Below, in pieces: positions 25,016 to 35,413 of a stretch of 64,000 nt of DNA (position 1 is the stretch's first letter; each line of letters starts with the position of its first letter). Under the pieces are notes generated by a model. The model was not told where the DNA came from and searched no databases. It worked only from the letters and a program-made list of their open reading frames with translations. The stretch spans positions 11,292,046 to 11,356,045 of the forward strand of contig CM067070.1 of the NCBI GenBank assembly GCA_033980235.1. Reading direction: 5' to 3'. This stretch comes from Diadema setosum. Lineage: Eukaryota > Echinodermata > Echinoidea > Diadematoida > Diadematidae. The position numbers were made by a program, and so were the translations under genes.

Positions 25016-25154
25016 GATTCTAGTGAGGTGGTCTCGGTGCAAAACTCAATGCCAATGACAATCGGCTGTGGACAGGACAGCTGTGGACAGGTGCAGCCAT
25101 GCATGGTACCTGACCGGCTGCAGCACTACCAGTCTCTTTGACTAGATCCTACAC

Positions 25155-25162
25155 TTACGTAA
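25155..25162. promoter_or_regulatory. Conserved TTACGTAA palindrome upstream of copy 1
   Basis: It lies 140 bases upstream of the start codon, within CTACACTTACGTAAGA, and is identical at 44,576-44,583, 130 bases upstream of copy 2. TTACGTAA is the consensus of PAR-bZIP/NFIL3 factors. Binding is inferred. Confidence 0.45.
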
Positions 25163-25214
25163 GACAGAAGAGGGCCAACAACTCAGCCGAGGAGTGCGTC
25201 AATAGCGTCGAGCG

Positions 25215-25395
25215 TAGTCTGGTTTCCAGGTCCTTTGCTAATTGGACTCCACGGTGACGAAGTCTTCACCTTTGCCTAAGGCAAAGCCTCTGCAAGACAA
25301 ACCCACCTTAAATTATACTAGTTTTCGACGTTGAGGGCGTAAATATAATCCTGAATAGCGAAAAAGCACGGACAGAGGGTCTGGAAGCCAGACTA
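25215..25395. mobile_element. hAT-like MITE in the copy 1 upstream region
   Basis: Begins TAGTCTGGTTTCCAGGTCC and ends GGTCTGGAAGCCAGACTA. It is flanked by CGTCGAGCG and CGTTGAGCG, a 9-base direct repeat with one change. Unit 2 has the unoccupied site (CTTTGAGCGGGTAAAG at about 44,622). The terminal TAG and 8-9 bp duplication suggest hAT. Confidence 0.75.
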
Positions 25396-25490
25396 CGTTG
25401 AGCGGGTAAAGTTTACAGGTGAACTGCACTTTCCCGACAATAAAAAAAAAAAAAAAAAAAAATGTGTTTGTGTGAGACCGGACAGGCTAC

Positions 25491-26669
25491 TATGGCAAGC
25501 CGTTTGTGTAAAAAGTCGGTAAACTCTGTTTTTCACTGATAAACTCTGTTTATCACTTGATAAACTGAGTTTATCAAGTGATAAACTCAGTTTATCAGAA
25601 AAACTGTGTTTATCAACTGATAAACATTGTTTTTCAAGAAAAACTCTGTTTATCAGATAATAACAGAGTTTTTCCGATAAACTCTGTTTATCAATGATAA
25701 ACTGAGTTTATCAACTGATAAACACAGTTTTTCTGATAAACTCTGTTTATCACTTAAAAGCAGAGTTATTCAAACCTTCTCGGTAGTGGGCGCAAAAAAA
25801 CATTTGTAAGTTGTACTTTGTGGTACGTGTAGAGATTACATACGACATAATTTATAACAGATACCGATTACCGAAAACGTTGCCAGAATTACAGACACAA
25901 CGTGCGCCCACAGCCGCGCGCGCCCTGCCCGGTTTAGCTAGCTAACTAGCGCAGCGATACACTGCAAGCGCGAGCGCTGCGATTATTATCAACGAGCAGA
26001 ACATATCAAACAGTGAAAACGCCCTCTCTTGTGGAGAGATAAATAACTCTGCTTATCAAAAGCGAAAAACTCTGTTTATCAACTCATAACCTGAGTTTAT
26101 CAGAAAAACTTTGTTTATCAACTGATAAACAGAGTTTTTCTCCGATAAACTGTGTTTATCAACTGATAAGCACTGTTTTTTCTGATAAACTCAGTTTATC
26201 AGATTGATAAACTCTGTTTATCAATTGATAAACAGAGTTTATCGCTGATAAACACAGTTTATCAGAAAAACCGTGTTTATCAGTTGATAAACTCAGTTTA
26301 TCAAAGAAAAACTTTGTTTAGCAGTTCATAAACACTGTTTTTCATTGATAAACAGAGTTTATCAGTGAAAAACAGAGTTTTTCTCCGATAAACTGTGTTT
26401 ATCAACTGATAAACACTGTTTTTCTAAAAAACTCAGTTATCGAGTGATAAACTGAGTTTATCAGATTGATAAACTCTGTTTATCAATTGATAAGCAGAGT
26501 TATCGCTGATAAACACAGTTTATCAGAAAAACTGTGTTTATCAGTTGATAAACTCAGTTTATCAAAGAAAAACTCTATTTATCAGTTGATAAACACTGTT
26601 TCACTGATAAACAGAGTTTATCAGTGAAAAACACAGTTTATCGACTTTTTACACCAACGGCTTGCCATA
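25491..26669. mobile_element. Inverted-repeat element built of GATAAAC/GTTTATC palindromes
   Basis: Termini are inverted repeats of about 30 bases: TATGGCAAGCCGTTTGTGTA...AAAGTCG at the left and CGACTTT...ACACCAACGGCTTGCCATA at the right. The 6-base GGCTAC directly flanks both ends (25,485-25,490 and 26,670-26,675). Unit 2 carries a single ACAGGCTACTAG at about 44,843, the empty site. Two interior arrays (about 25,520-25,770 and 26,030-26,640) consist almost wholly of imperfect 17-base palindromes such as GATAAACTCTGTTTATC at a spacing near 20. A GC-rich unique centre lies at about 25,790-26,030. No coding frame is seen. It sits 0.5-1.7 kb upstream of the copy 1 start codon. Confidence 0.85.
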
Positions 26670-26753
26670 GGCTACTAGTATCATGACAGCCAACAAGGAA
26701 GAAATAATTTTCTGCAAAGAATCATGAGTGAATTCAAGAACTGGTGCGGTGCA

Positions 26754-27148
26754 TTAAAGGGATCGTATAGTTTTGGTTGAGACCTAATTTCAGGTTTCTG
26801 ACATTTTTTTTTGTGTGAGATAATGAGAAACCCTTTATGAAATATGAAAGAGCATGTAATTCTATGAGGAATTCAACATCTATTTGATGGAAATTGGTTT
26901 TGAAATGGCCGAGACATCCAAAAAAAGACTGATTCTAATAAAGTGTGGGACCCACACTCTATTACGATTGCTTTGTTCTACTTTGTTTTTGGATGTGTCA
27001 GTCATTCCAAACCCGAATTTAATCAAATAAACTTTGAATTCCTCTTAAAATCGTATGCTCTGTACTATAGCATAAGTGTTTTCTTGATATCTCGCAAAAA
27101 GTTAAAAGCCCAATTCTCATCTCCACCAATACTGTACCATCCCTTTAA
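26754..27148. mobile_element. TTAA-flanked MITE, family B (copy 1)
   Basis: Begins TTAAAGGGATCGTATAGTTT and ends ACTGTACCATCCCTTTAA. The empty site GCATTAAGCTG is present in unit 2 at 44,920. It is about 90% like the copy at 28,359-28,748; a decayed relative lies at 63,040. Confidence 0.85.
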
Positions 27149-28358
27149 GCTGTACCAGTAGCTTTACCAAATTATCAACAGGTTTATATTTCGATTTCCA
27201 AAAGATCCATGAAGTACCATGTGTTTCATCAGTCAGGTTGAATGTAGATTTCTGGATCTATCAAACGTTCAAGGATGGCGGAGGGTGCCCGGACAAGTAA
27301 CACGAATGAAGCCGCCTCTTTTGTCTTCAGATCTAACAAAAATATATGGACTCATTAGTTCCAATCGTCATCCATATTATTTTATTGTACTCTATGATAT
27401 TGTCTAACATTTGTGCTGAAAAGAAATGAAGAGATTTTGCATATTAACATTATTATTTTTTCAAGTGTTTGTTTACCATTGTCTAATCTGTTAAGTCTTA
27501 CCTGTCCGGACATCCAACAACTGTAATGGACAATAATGTTTCAACTAGAAAGGGGGTTGTATTTCCAATCATTTTGATATCATAGACTTTTTAATTGCCG
27601 TGTGATTGCCGTCTGATTCTACTCAACGTCGAGGCCTGTAATGCATCGAATTCCACTAAAGTTATCAAAAATTGTCTTTCATATGCATACATATAAGACT
27701 CAAATGTGTGAAAAGAGAGTGAGAAAAATGTCATGAAAATCGTGAATGTTAAGTGACAAAGTTGCGCATCCCTCTTCTTCTTCTTCTTCTGGTTAAACCT
27801 GCCTCCATAAGCTGAAGGTTCTTGCAGTCAGAATTTCAATATCTTGGTATCTAGGCCTACTGATCTAACGTTAGGCCTGACATGTTACGAATTTGTTCTT
27901 GTATCTCGAGTATATTATACGATTGCAACTGGTTAGATTCCCATATACAGCAATAGCCCAACATGATTATGCTGTCTGGTCATCCAATATTTATGTAGTC
28001 ACCCTTCTTAAAGTGCACGCTGTGAGGAATAAAGAATGTAGCAAAGGGACAGGTATAAATGTGGAAAAAGTAGGACATAGCTGAGGCTTGCCTAGGACTA
28101 GTCAAGTCCAGTTTTACCTAGACCTATAACATTATAATAGGCCTAATGATATTGTTTGTTGCAAGTGCTTCCATTGTCTATAGAATATCATTCGTAGATT
28201 ACAAAAGTTTCATGTAAGGGGAGAATGGGATGAAGTACAACGGAGGACAAAAATTGTGATTTGATGAATTTTCTCGTCTAACGAATTCGACATCGAAAAC
28301 AGGTCCATGAGTCATACAGCTCACGAGGCATACAGCCCACGAGTTCGACACTAGGCAA

Positions 28359-28748
28359 TTAAAGGGATCGTATAGTTTTGGTTAAGACCTAACTTCAGGT
28401 TTCTAACATTTTTTGGTGAGATAATGGGAAACCTCTTATGAAATATGAAAGAGCATGTAATTCTATGAGGAATTCAACAGTTATTTGATGAAAATTGGTT
28501 TTGAAATGCCTGAGATATCCAAAAAAGAGCGATTGTAATAAAGTGTGGGACCCACACTTTATTACGATCGCTTTGTTTTACTTTGTTTTTGGATGTTTCA
28601 GTCATTCCAAACCCGATTTTCATCAAATAAACTTTGAATTCCTCGTAAAACGGTATGCTCTGTACTATATCATAAGTGTTTTCTTGTTATCTGGCAAAAA
28701 GTGATAAGCCCAATTTGCATCTCCACCAATACTGTACCATCCCTTTAA
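28359..28748. mobile_element. TTAA-flanked MITE, family B (copy 2)
   Basis: Same termini and orientation as 26,754-27,148. Unit 2 shows GGCAAATAAAGTCC where unit 1 has GGCAA, the element, then AGTCC. Confidence 0.85.
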
Positions 28749-28890
28749 AGTCCATGAGTTCACGACACTGCGTAAAACAGCCCACGAGTTCGACAGATAC
28801 AACACGGCGCTCATGTGAGGTCTCGTGGGCCTTGTTTGCTTATAATATTGGTCGAACTATAAATGGGCTGTATGACTCTTGAGCTGTATA

Positions 28891-29448
28891 ACCAAGGAGG
28901 TTTAAGAGATGGAGTTCCAACTGGCTGTAATTATTCAAACAGCTGCCATTTTTATATTGATGCACAAAAGAATTCCACAGTATGTCGTGAAAATGTTTGA
29001 AACTGCACTCTCACTACAAAGCCGATATTATCATCTTTCCGATCGCTTGCGACAAATGAAACTGATATGGTATGATTTTTTAGTATAGTTCTTTATTCAT
29101 TTATATCTTAGATTAGTGTAAAGTCATGTAAAAACGAGTTATTTTGATTTTCATTTCATCAATTTTTGTACAATTCTTATTCGCACATCCCCATGCCTGT
29201 ACTATTAATGTGCCCCTTGTTTTCTAAGAAGGGAGGGCGAAAAGCAATTACCATCATAAAGACATATCTTTCTTAGACAGTGACGAGTGATGATGCAATG
29301 CCACATGATTCAATTGTCTTCATAGGTATCTGTGAGGCAGCTCCAGTTTAGCACATCATTATACTTCAAATATTTCTAAGTGGCGGCATGGAACATGGGA
29401 TCAAAGGGAATAAGACTGTTGTTACTCCATTTCTCAAACCTCCTTGGT
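28891..29448. mobile_element. ACCAAGGAGG inverted-repeat element A
   Basis: Starts ACCAAGGAGGTTTAAGAGAT and ends ATTTCTCAAACCTCCTTGGT. The interior is alignable with element B throughout. No coding frame. Confidence 0.8.
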
Positions 29449-29452
29449 AAAA

Positions 29453-30181
29453 CCAAGGAGGTTTTATACATGGAGTTCCAACTAGCTGTAATTATTCAAA
29501 CAGTTGTCAGATTTCTATTGATGTACAAAAGAATTCCACATGTGCACTTGTGCCTTTGATGATCGATGTTCCAAGCCGCCGTCTTGCTGAGCAATCTGAA
29601 GATTCATTTTGAACGTTATCATAATGTTGGCCATATTTTGTTTATCTATTTATCAAATAAAATGAAATTTCATTCAATAATAAAGCATGTAAAACAAAAG
29701 TCAATTCCGTCCACAAATTTACGCAAAAGTGTAAATCAGAGCTGTATCATGTGAAAATGTTTAAAAATGTACCATTCTGGAAAGCTGGTTTTATCACTTT
29801 TCCGTATAATTTCCCCAAATGAAACTAATATGGAATAATCTTCAAGTATAATTCTTTATTAATAGATATCAGATTAGTGCCCAGGTGTGACCAGTCGAGT
29901 AGTTTTCATCTTCATTTCATTTTTTGCTCAATTTTTATTCGCGCATCCTCGTGTGTGTACCACCTATCTTTTATAAGAAGGGATAGCGAAATGTAATTAC
30001 CATCACAAAGACATATCTTCCTTTGAAAGTGGCTGGTGATTATGCAATGAGACACGAGTCAATTGTCTTCGTATCTGCAGATCCTGTTTGGCACATGCTT
30101 CATTTTTTTTTTTTGGCGGCTTCGAACATGGGATCAAAGGGAATAACACTGTTGTTACTCCATCTCTTGAACCTCCTTGGT
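29453..30181. mobile_element. ACCAAGGAGG inverted-repeat element B
   Basis: Starts ACCAAGGAGGTTTTATACAT and ends CATCTCTTGAACCTCCTTGGT. It lies only four bases after element A in the same orientation. Unit 2 has the continuous GAGCTGTATAACTT at about 46,295, so the pair entered at a TATA-type site. Confidence 0.8.
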
Positions 30182-30307
30182 ATAACTCATGGGTTGTATG
30201 ACTTGTCAGCTTTATATGACTCGTGGGCTGTATGACTCGTGGGTGTTGGTCTCGTGAAATGCACCCAGTTATACAGCCTATGCACGAGGAAGGACTTTGC
30301 ACTGAAT

Positions 30308-30310
<3 letters not shown>

Positions 30311-30353
<43 letters not shown>
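30311..30353. repeat. (CA)n microsatellite
   Basis: About 21 CA units. Confidence 0.95.
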
Positions 30354-30357
<4 letters not shown>

Positions 30358-30754
30358 CCGAAAAAGAATTCAAATTAAACTTTCCAGTAGAGTACTTGCA
30401 GATCAGTTACCAAGTGCTTGTATTCTGGTGACTAATGCCTAATATGCGATGAGACTTGAAATCTGATTAGTTAAAACCTTTTTGAGATATGAGAGGTATC
30501 CCACTTCTCCCGCGTCCCAGTTCATCCAACTCTCCCATCTATTTATGGAGTGTATATTAATTCAGAAAAATGTTCTTTGTCATCTACAATTTCTGCTTCC
30601 ATTAATCCTGCAACTTTTTGGCATTAGTGAGTCAAACAACATAATGAAATCACAAAAGAATTGAATGTTTTATTTTTTAAAGTGTATTACAGGTACATAA
30701 TTTATTGTTTACTCACGTTTCTTTGGCTATCCATGCAGAGTTTATTGTTTCTTT

Positions 30755-30835
30755 TACCCGCTCAACGCTAGCGGGCGGCAGCCATATGCTCTTCCGTTTC
30801 ATCAGCGGCCGTGTAAAATCGGGAGTTGATCATCT
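30755..30835. other. Conserved GC-rich block in both units
   Basis: TTACCCGCTCAACGCTAGCG and GCGGCCGTGTAAAAT words are nearly identical at 46,895-46,965. Its TTACCCGCTCAACG is the reverse complement of CGTTGAGCGGGTAA at 25,396, which flanks the reductase promoter. A noncoding first exon or an old repeat is possible; neither can be shown. Confidence 0.35.
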
Positions 30836-31158
30836 TTTAAATGCAGTGTATGAGCTTCTTAGGATCTTTGGTAACAGTCAAGGAGCTTTTCCCTAGTTAA
30901 TGGAGAGGAGAAACATATTTTTGATTACAGTAGACGTAAATACAGCTCTATGCAGTTTATTTAGAACGCAGGCCCCGATGAAATAGAGCATACTGGAAAT
31001 ATTCTCTTTTGTTGTTGTTGTTGTTCTTGTTCTTGTTTTAGCGATTATTAGTCAGACAAAACTACTTAGGCACTCAATGCTACTCGCATTTTTTTTTTTC
31101 TCGGCTTCTTGTCCTGTTTTTTTTTTTTTGTGTGTGTGTGTTTGTTTTTGTTTTTAAC

Positions 31159-31635
31159 TTAAAGGGGCATTCCGGACGATTTTCATAATTTCACATCATG
31201 CATGTCATGTAGTACATAAATCAACAGCTCCATGTATAGATTTGTGGGATTTATTGTGGTCCTTGAGCAGAGAAACCAATAAATTGAATGTCTTAAACAA
31301 ATTACACTAAACAGTATTGATGACATCAGAGCCTCATATATTTCAGAAATGTAGCAGTGTAATTCCATTACAATACCGCTTGCTCAACAATTTCACCTGT
31401 GAAAAATCTATGCATGCCTTCTTCTTTTGTTCTGCTTCCTTGAGCCCCAACTCCTGCATTCTTATGGTGAGGCTGCTATGTCATCATCCTTGTTCATTGC
31501 AATTTGTTATCGATTTTGAAAACATTCTCATTCCTCATCCCAATCACTAAAAATTCTGAAACTCTGTATTCAGTTTAACTAATTTATAGTTGTTCAAATG
31601 TAAAAGTCTGAAAATCACCCGGAGGTTCCCTTTAA
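31159..31635. mobile_element. TTAA-flanked MITE, family A (second copy)
   Basis: Begins TTAAAGGGGCATTCCGGACG and ends GGAGGTTCCCTTTAA. The empty site TACTTAAATCAAGTG is in unit 2 near 47,420, proving insertion at TTAA after the duplication (or precise loss from unit 2). Confidence 0.9.
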
Positions 31636-31960
31636 ATCAAGTGAAAGCCAGGAAATTGAGCCCTAAGTTCAGCACTAGGGCTGTTTATGGAAAGCCAGTG
31701 CATCAAAATTGTTTTAAAACTGATTATGCAGGAGTTTTATAGGGAGCTCAGAGAACAGCGAGACAATAAGATTCCAGCAGTCCGTTCAATTTCCAACATA
31801 TTCTATTTCTATTACAGTAAAGTCACAATCCACTTATGTTTGTGTGATTGTATGATAAAGGTAATAGAGTTACATTTAGGGTTAAAGTGCATTATCAATA
31901 GGGTCGATATTACATTTAGCGTTGATATCACATTCAAGGGTAATACACCAGGTCCACCCA

Positions 31961-34900
31961 CAGAAAAATCAGACGCTGACGCCACTTTCTCAGGCATTTA
32001 GTGCATAAGCTTCCCTTGCTGTTCTCAAACGTGACAAGCTAGCTTCAGCTAGGTTCAAATCAGGAGCGTCGAAATGATTCCAACGCAATGAAGTCATGTC
32101 TCATACTAGTATTCCATTATATAATTTTATAGAATTACTATTTTTGAGGAGTTGTGGATTTAGCAACTCTTAGGAAAAATATCCTAGTACATTGTACGGT
32201 GAAGCATTTTCATGATCTTATATATAGTGACGATGTTGTGTGATAACTGTGATTTGATGACAGCCAGTACAGTGTGTATTGCATAGACTATTCAAAGCAA
32301 TTATGTCACAACATAAAACCCACACACACACACACACGAAAGAAAACATCAACCCTATAGTAGATGTGTATCATCATGGACAATGACATTTCGCTATTCA
32401 CTCAAGCTTGTACGCTGTAATTTAAGCGCATGTTTTCCTACACACACACACACACACACACAAACATATGAAGACATACAGACACACACAAACAGACGTA
32501 AACATAATAATAACTTGAGTCTTGAATCAACGTGAGTGGATAATTCTTTATTTTTTTACATGTACGTGATTTACACCATCTTTATGGCCCAGTCACACAC
32601 ATGTAATTTCCTTCTCCTTTGTCAAAAACATCATACTCGTACAGAAAATCATGATCTTCTGAAATGACAAATTTAACATGTTTGGCAAGTCTCTCTCTCT
32701 CTCTTTAAGAATATGTATAATAACACAATGATATGCAGACACAATAGATGCTCAGAGTTCACATAATATCAATACTTGTACGATTAAAAATACATGTACA
32801 CATATTTTGTAGTACTGTTCACAGCTGTACATGTAGCAAGTTGCAAATTGGCGAGCTGGAAGCTACTTATACACACCTTTTCAGTTTGAAATGATTTGGG
32901 AACAATGTAGATTTCATTTCAAAACCTAGACCAGAATTGTTAATAGGAATGTGAAGGGCACACAAACATACAAAATACAGCTGTAACTGACATGTACTTT
33001 ATCTAATTTAGAATTACAATAAAACCAGCCATAATGACTATAAACATTCAAGTATCACTTGAGTAAAATTACTAATTATATTGAATGTTTAAGGGGGAAA
33101 AAACAAGAAACATACCGCCACATACATTGCATGGAACACAGTGGAAACTCGATAATAAAGAAATCTGATATAACAAAATATCTGATATAACATACTAATT
33201 TCTCAGGTCCCAATGAATTTATTTCCTTTATTATATATGTTTTGACTACTGATATATCTGAAATATTTGATATAATATCTCTGATATTAATCTTTGTTAA
33301 TGGTCAAGTGAGCTCATAAAACAGAGCCACATAAACTTCCTTTCCTTTATATAAATGCATGATATCCGTTCATCACCAAGTAGAGCACAACTTCAACCAT
33401 ACTGCAATAGTAAAGAATTTAAATGCGCTTCACAGACTATTGAATACATTGAATGTCTTGCACATTAATATACACAATATTATTATACTAATCACATGTC
33501 CCACATTCCAATTCAAATGCTAAAATACTGAGAGAGCAGTTTAGCCTCACAAAATATTGTATCACTTGTTCAAAATTATGCTGCCATGGCAACATATTTC
33601 TTTACACTTACAAAAAAAGTGTATTGCATAACTACACATTACGTGGATCACAAGTGAAGATATGCAACTGAATTGCTTCTATACTAAGAGTAGTTTGACC
33701 AGCATTTAGGTATGATTTTTATGAAAATTTGCTGTTACCATGGCAATACATTACTTAATACTGAAGAAAAACGTGTCTTCCACATTAGCAGCTATGATAG
33801 CTGTCACACATGCCAAATTTCAGGTCACTTTCTCAAAAGAAAAAAAAAAGGAGAAGTTGGATCAATAAGATTTTGGAATGGACCAACAGACAGACTGACT
33901 GGTGGACAGACCAGCAAACCGACCTCAGAGTGATTCATATCCCAATACACACTATGCTTGGGTGGGGGTAAAGAACACCTTTTCTTGTTCCAACCATAAT
34001 GAGCCCCTAAATAGAATCGTGCATTTACATATCAAAATTAAACATGACAGATTGACACAAAATAAAAGCCTTTCCTTCTGCAATTGATGGAATACACACT
34101 CCCATCCAGACAGACAAAAATGGAGCATAAAAACGTTCATAATGAGCATAAGAATATCAAGTTTTGAGGAAGGAATTACTGAATGATAATCGATTTTGTT
34201 TAAAAAAAATATAAATACAGAAGCACATTATACATCAAATGAAAGCAAATAAATGAAAGAGAATGCCCACACAACAAATTAACTACAAAAAATTATGTTT
34301 AAATAGTGCTCCACTCAAAATGAGGACACACTAGGGTATGATTCAGAGACTGCTAGTGCCATATACTGTATATTAAATATATCATCACAGTCACAGAGAA
34401 CAATGCTTCCCTTACTGTTTGAACATAAATACAAATGTATATTTCAGACTGATGATTTGAGTTAAACTCAGGACACGAATTTTAACATTTACTTTGCTTT
34501 ACAAGTTCAACATAGCAGGCATAAGTTTTGTGGAGACATCTAAAAATGAAATAGGCCAAACAAAATCTATTCATCTAATATTTCGTTTGGATTCCCCCTT
34601 TTCAGGACCTCTGGAGGACAAACAGAGGACATTACAGACAAAAATGAGCAAAAGAGGCCCTCATTTAGAGTCCCCTGGTTGCCTAGTGCGAGACTGGCAT
34701 ACATTTCTGTGGCTATCAGTGAGAGGGCATTTTTCCTTGAGAGAGGTGGCAGCTTTTTTGTGTGCGCCACAACGAAGGTCATAGGAAGTGGGTGCCGTGT
34801 TCACTCCGAGACTGTTTAGAGTCCTCTCATTTAGCATGAGTCTAGCACAACTCTTGGAGGTTGTGGCTGACTTGTGCTACGCTGTCTAGTGTGATCTTTA

Positions 34901-35264
34901 CCTCAGACTTAACCAGACTCACCCAAGACTTGTGCTTTGTGACGAGACTGTTAAAAGTTCTCATCGTCTGGAGTGTACACTGCACGTCTCTCAGAGGTTG
35001 TGCTGTGTTTGGGGGGACTCGAGGCGGGGTACAATTATATTTTATGAATCTATTTCTAGAATATGATATAAACTTGTATATATTTTTTTCACTTTAAGTT
35101 CAAGAGGAATTGATGGCAGTTATCTTTTCATCATTCTATAAGACTTCCACTGAAGACTTCAACTATTTCTACTTCTGTACTTTTAATTAACAATTACTGG
35201 AAGTAATCTCATTACGTACAGGATTCCAAATTGACCGAAGCATAGAGTCAGGTATGTAGACAAA
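31961..35264. other. Unit 2 noncoding, 3' flank of reductase copy 2
   Basis: No gene seen. It aligns with 11.2-15.96 kb of unit 1, minus that unit's insertions. It holds short (CA)n runs near 32,320 and 32,440 and a CCATGGCAAC repeat near 33,590-33,780. Confidence 0.6.
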
Positions 35265-35413
35265 TCACTTTGGAATGCCGATGGCAACACAGTTTTTGTT
35301 GAAGTCCGATGTCTTCAGGCATTGCAGCATGAACTTTGCAACATCTGCTCTTGGGATTTTACTATCGGCCTTTGATGTAAATTGTCGTCCAATGTCAAAC
35401 ACCAGGTCTTTGC
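35265..35413 (-). CDS. blvrb-like: Copy 2 exon 4 (residues 169-217)
   Basis: Acceptor CACCTTCAG precedes GCAAAGACCTGG. It reads GKDLVFDIGRQFTSK, DSKIPRADVAKFMLQCL and ends GIPK, TGA. Confidence 0.88.

Larger units (their letters stand above)
28290..30262. mobile_element. CACGAGTCATACAGCC element interrupted by three insertions
   Basis: Three pieces (about 28,300-28,358, 28,749-28,890 and 30,182-30,262) join in order to match the uninterrupted unit 2 member at 46,121-46,403. The interruptions are a TTAA MITE (28,359-28,748) and two adjacent ACCAAGGAGG elements (28,891-30,181). Confidence 0.7.
11190..31845. repeat. Segmental duplication, unit 1
   Basis: This block of about 20.7 kb is paralogous to 31,960-47,625 in direct orientation. 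The left border lies near AAATCAGGCGCTAGC (11,198), matching AAATCAGACGCTGAC (31,967). The right border lies near ACAGTAAAGTCACAATCCAC (31,815), matching about 47,597. Order is conserved throughout: 12.48-13.7 kb with 32.1-33.4 kb, 14.66-16.16 kb with 33.62-35.46 kb, 17.9-18.7 kb with 39.27-40.03 kb, 18.9-19.69 kb with 40.39-41.13 kb, 24.8-25.2 kb with 43.96-44.62 kb, 27.15-28.35 kb with 44.93-46.18 kb, and 30.2-31.1 kb with 46.3-47.4 kb. Most of the length difference comes from insertions private to one unit. Confidence 0.85.

Noticed and set aside
25520..26640. CRISPR-like array
   Set aside because: Repeats are palindromic, imperfect and nearly contiguous, with no unique spacers, in a eukaryotic context with transposon ends.
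30705..30835. First coding exon for the reductase
   Set aside because: The only ATG frame in it ends after five codons and is not kept in unit 2.
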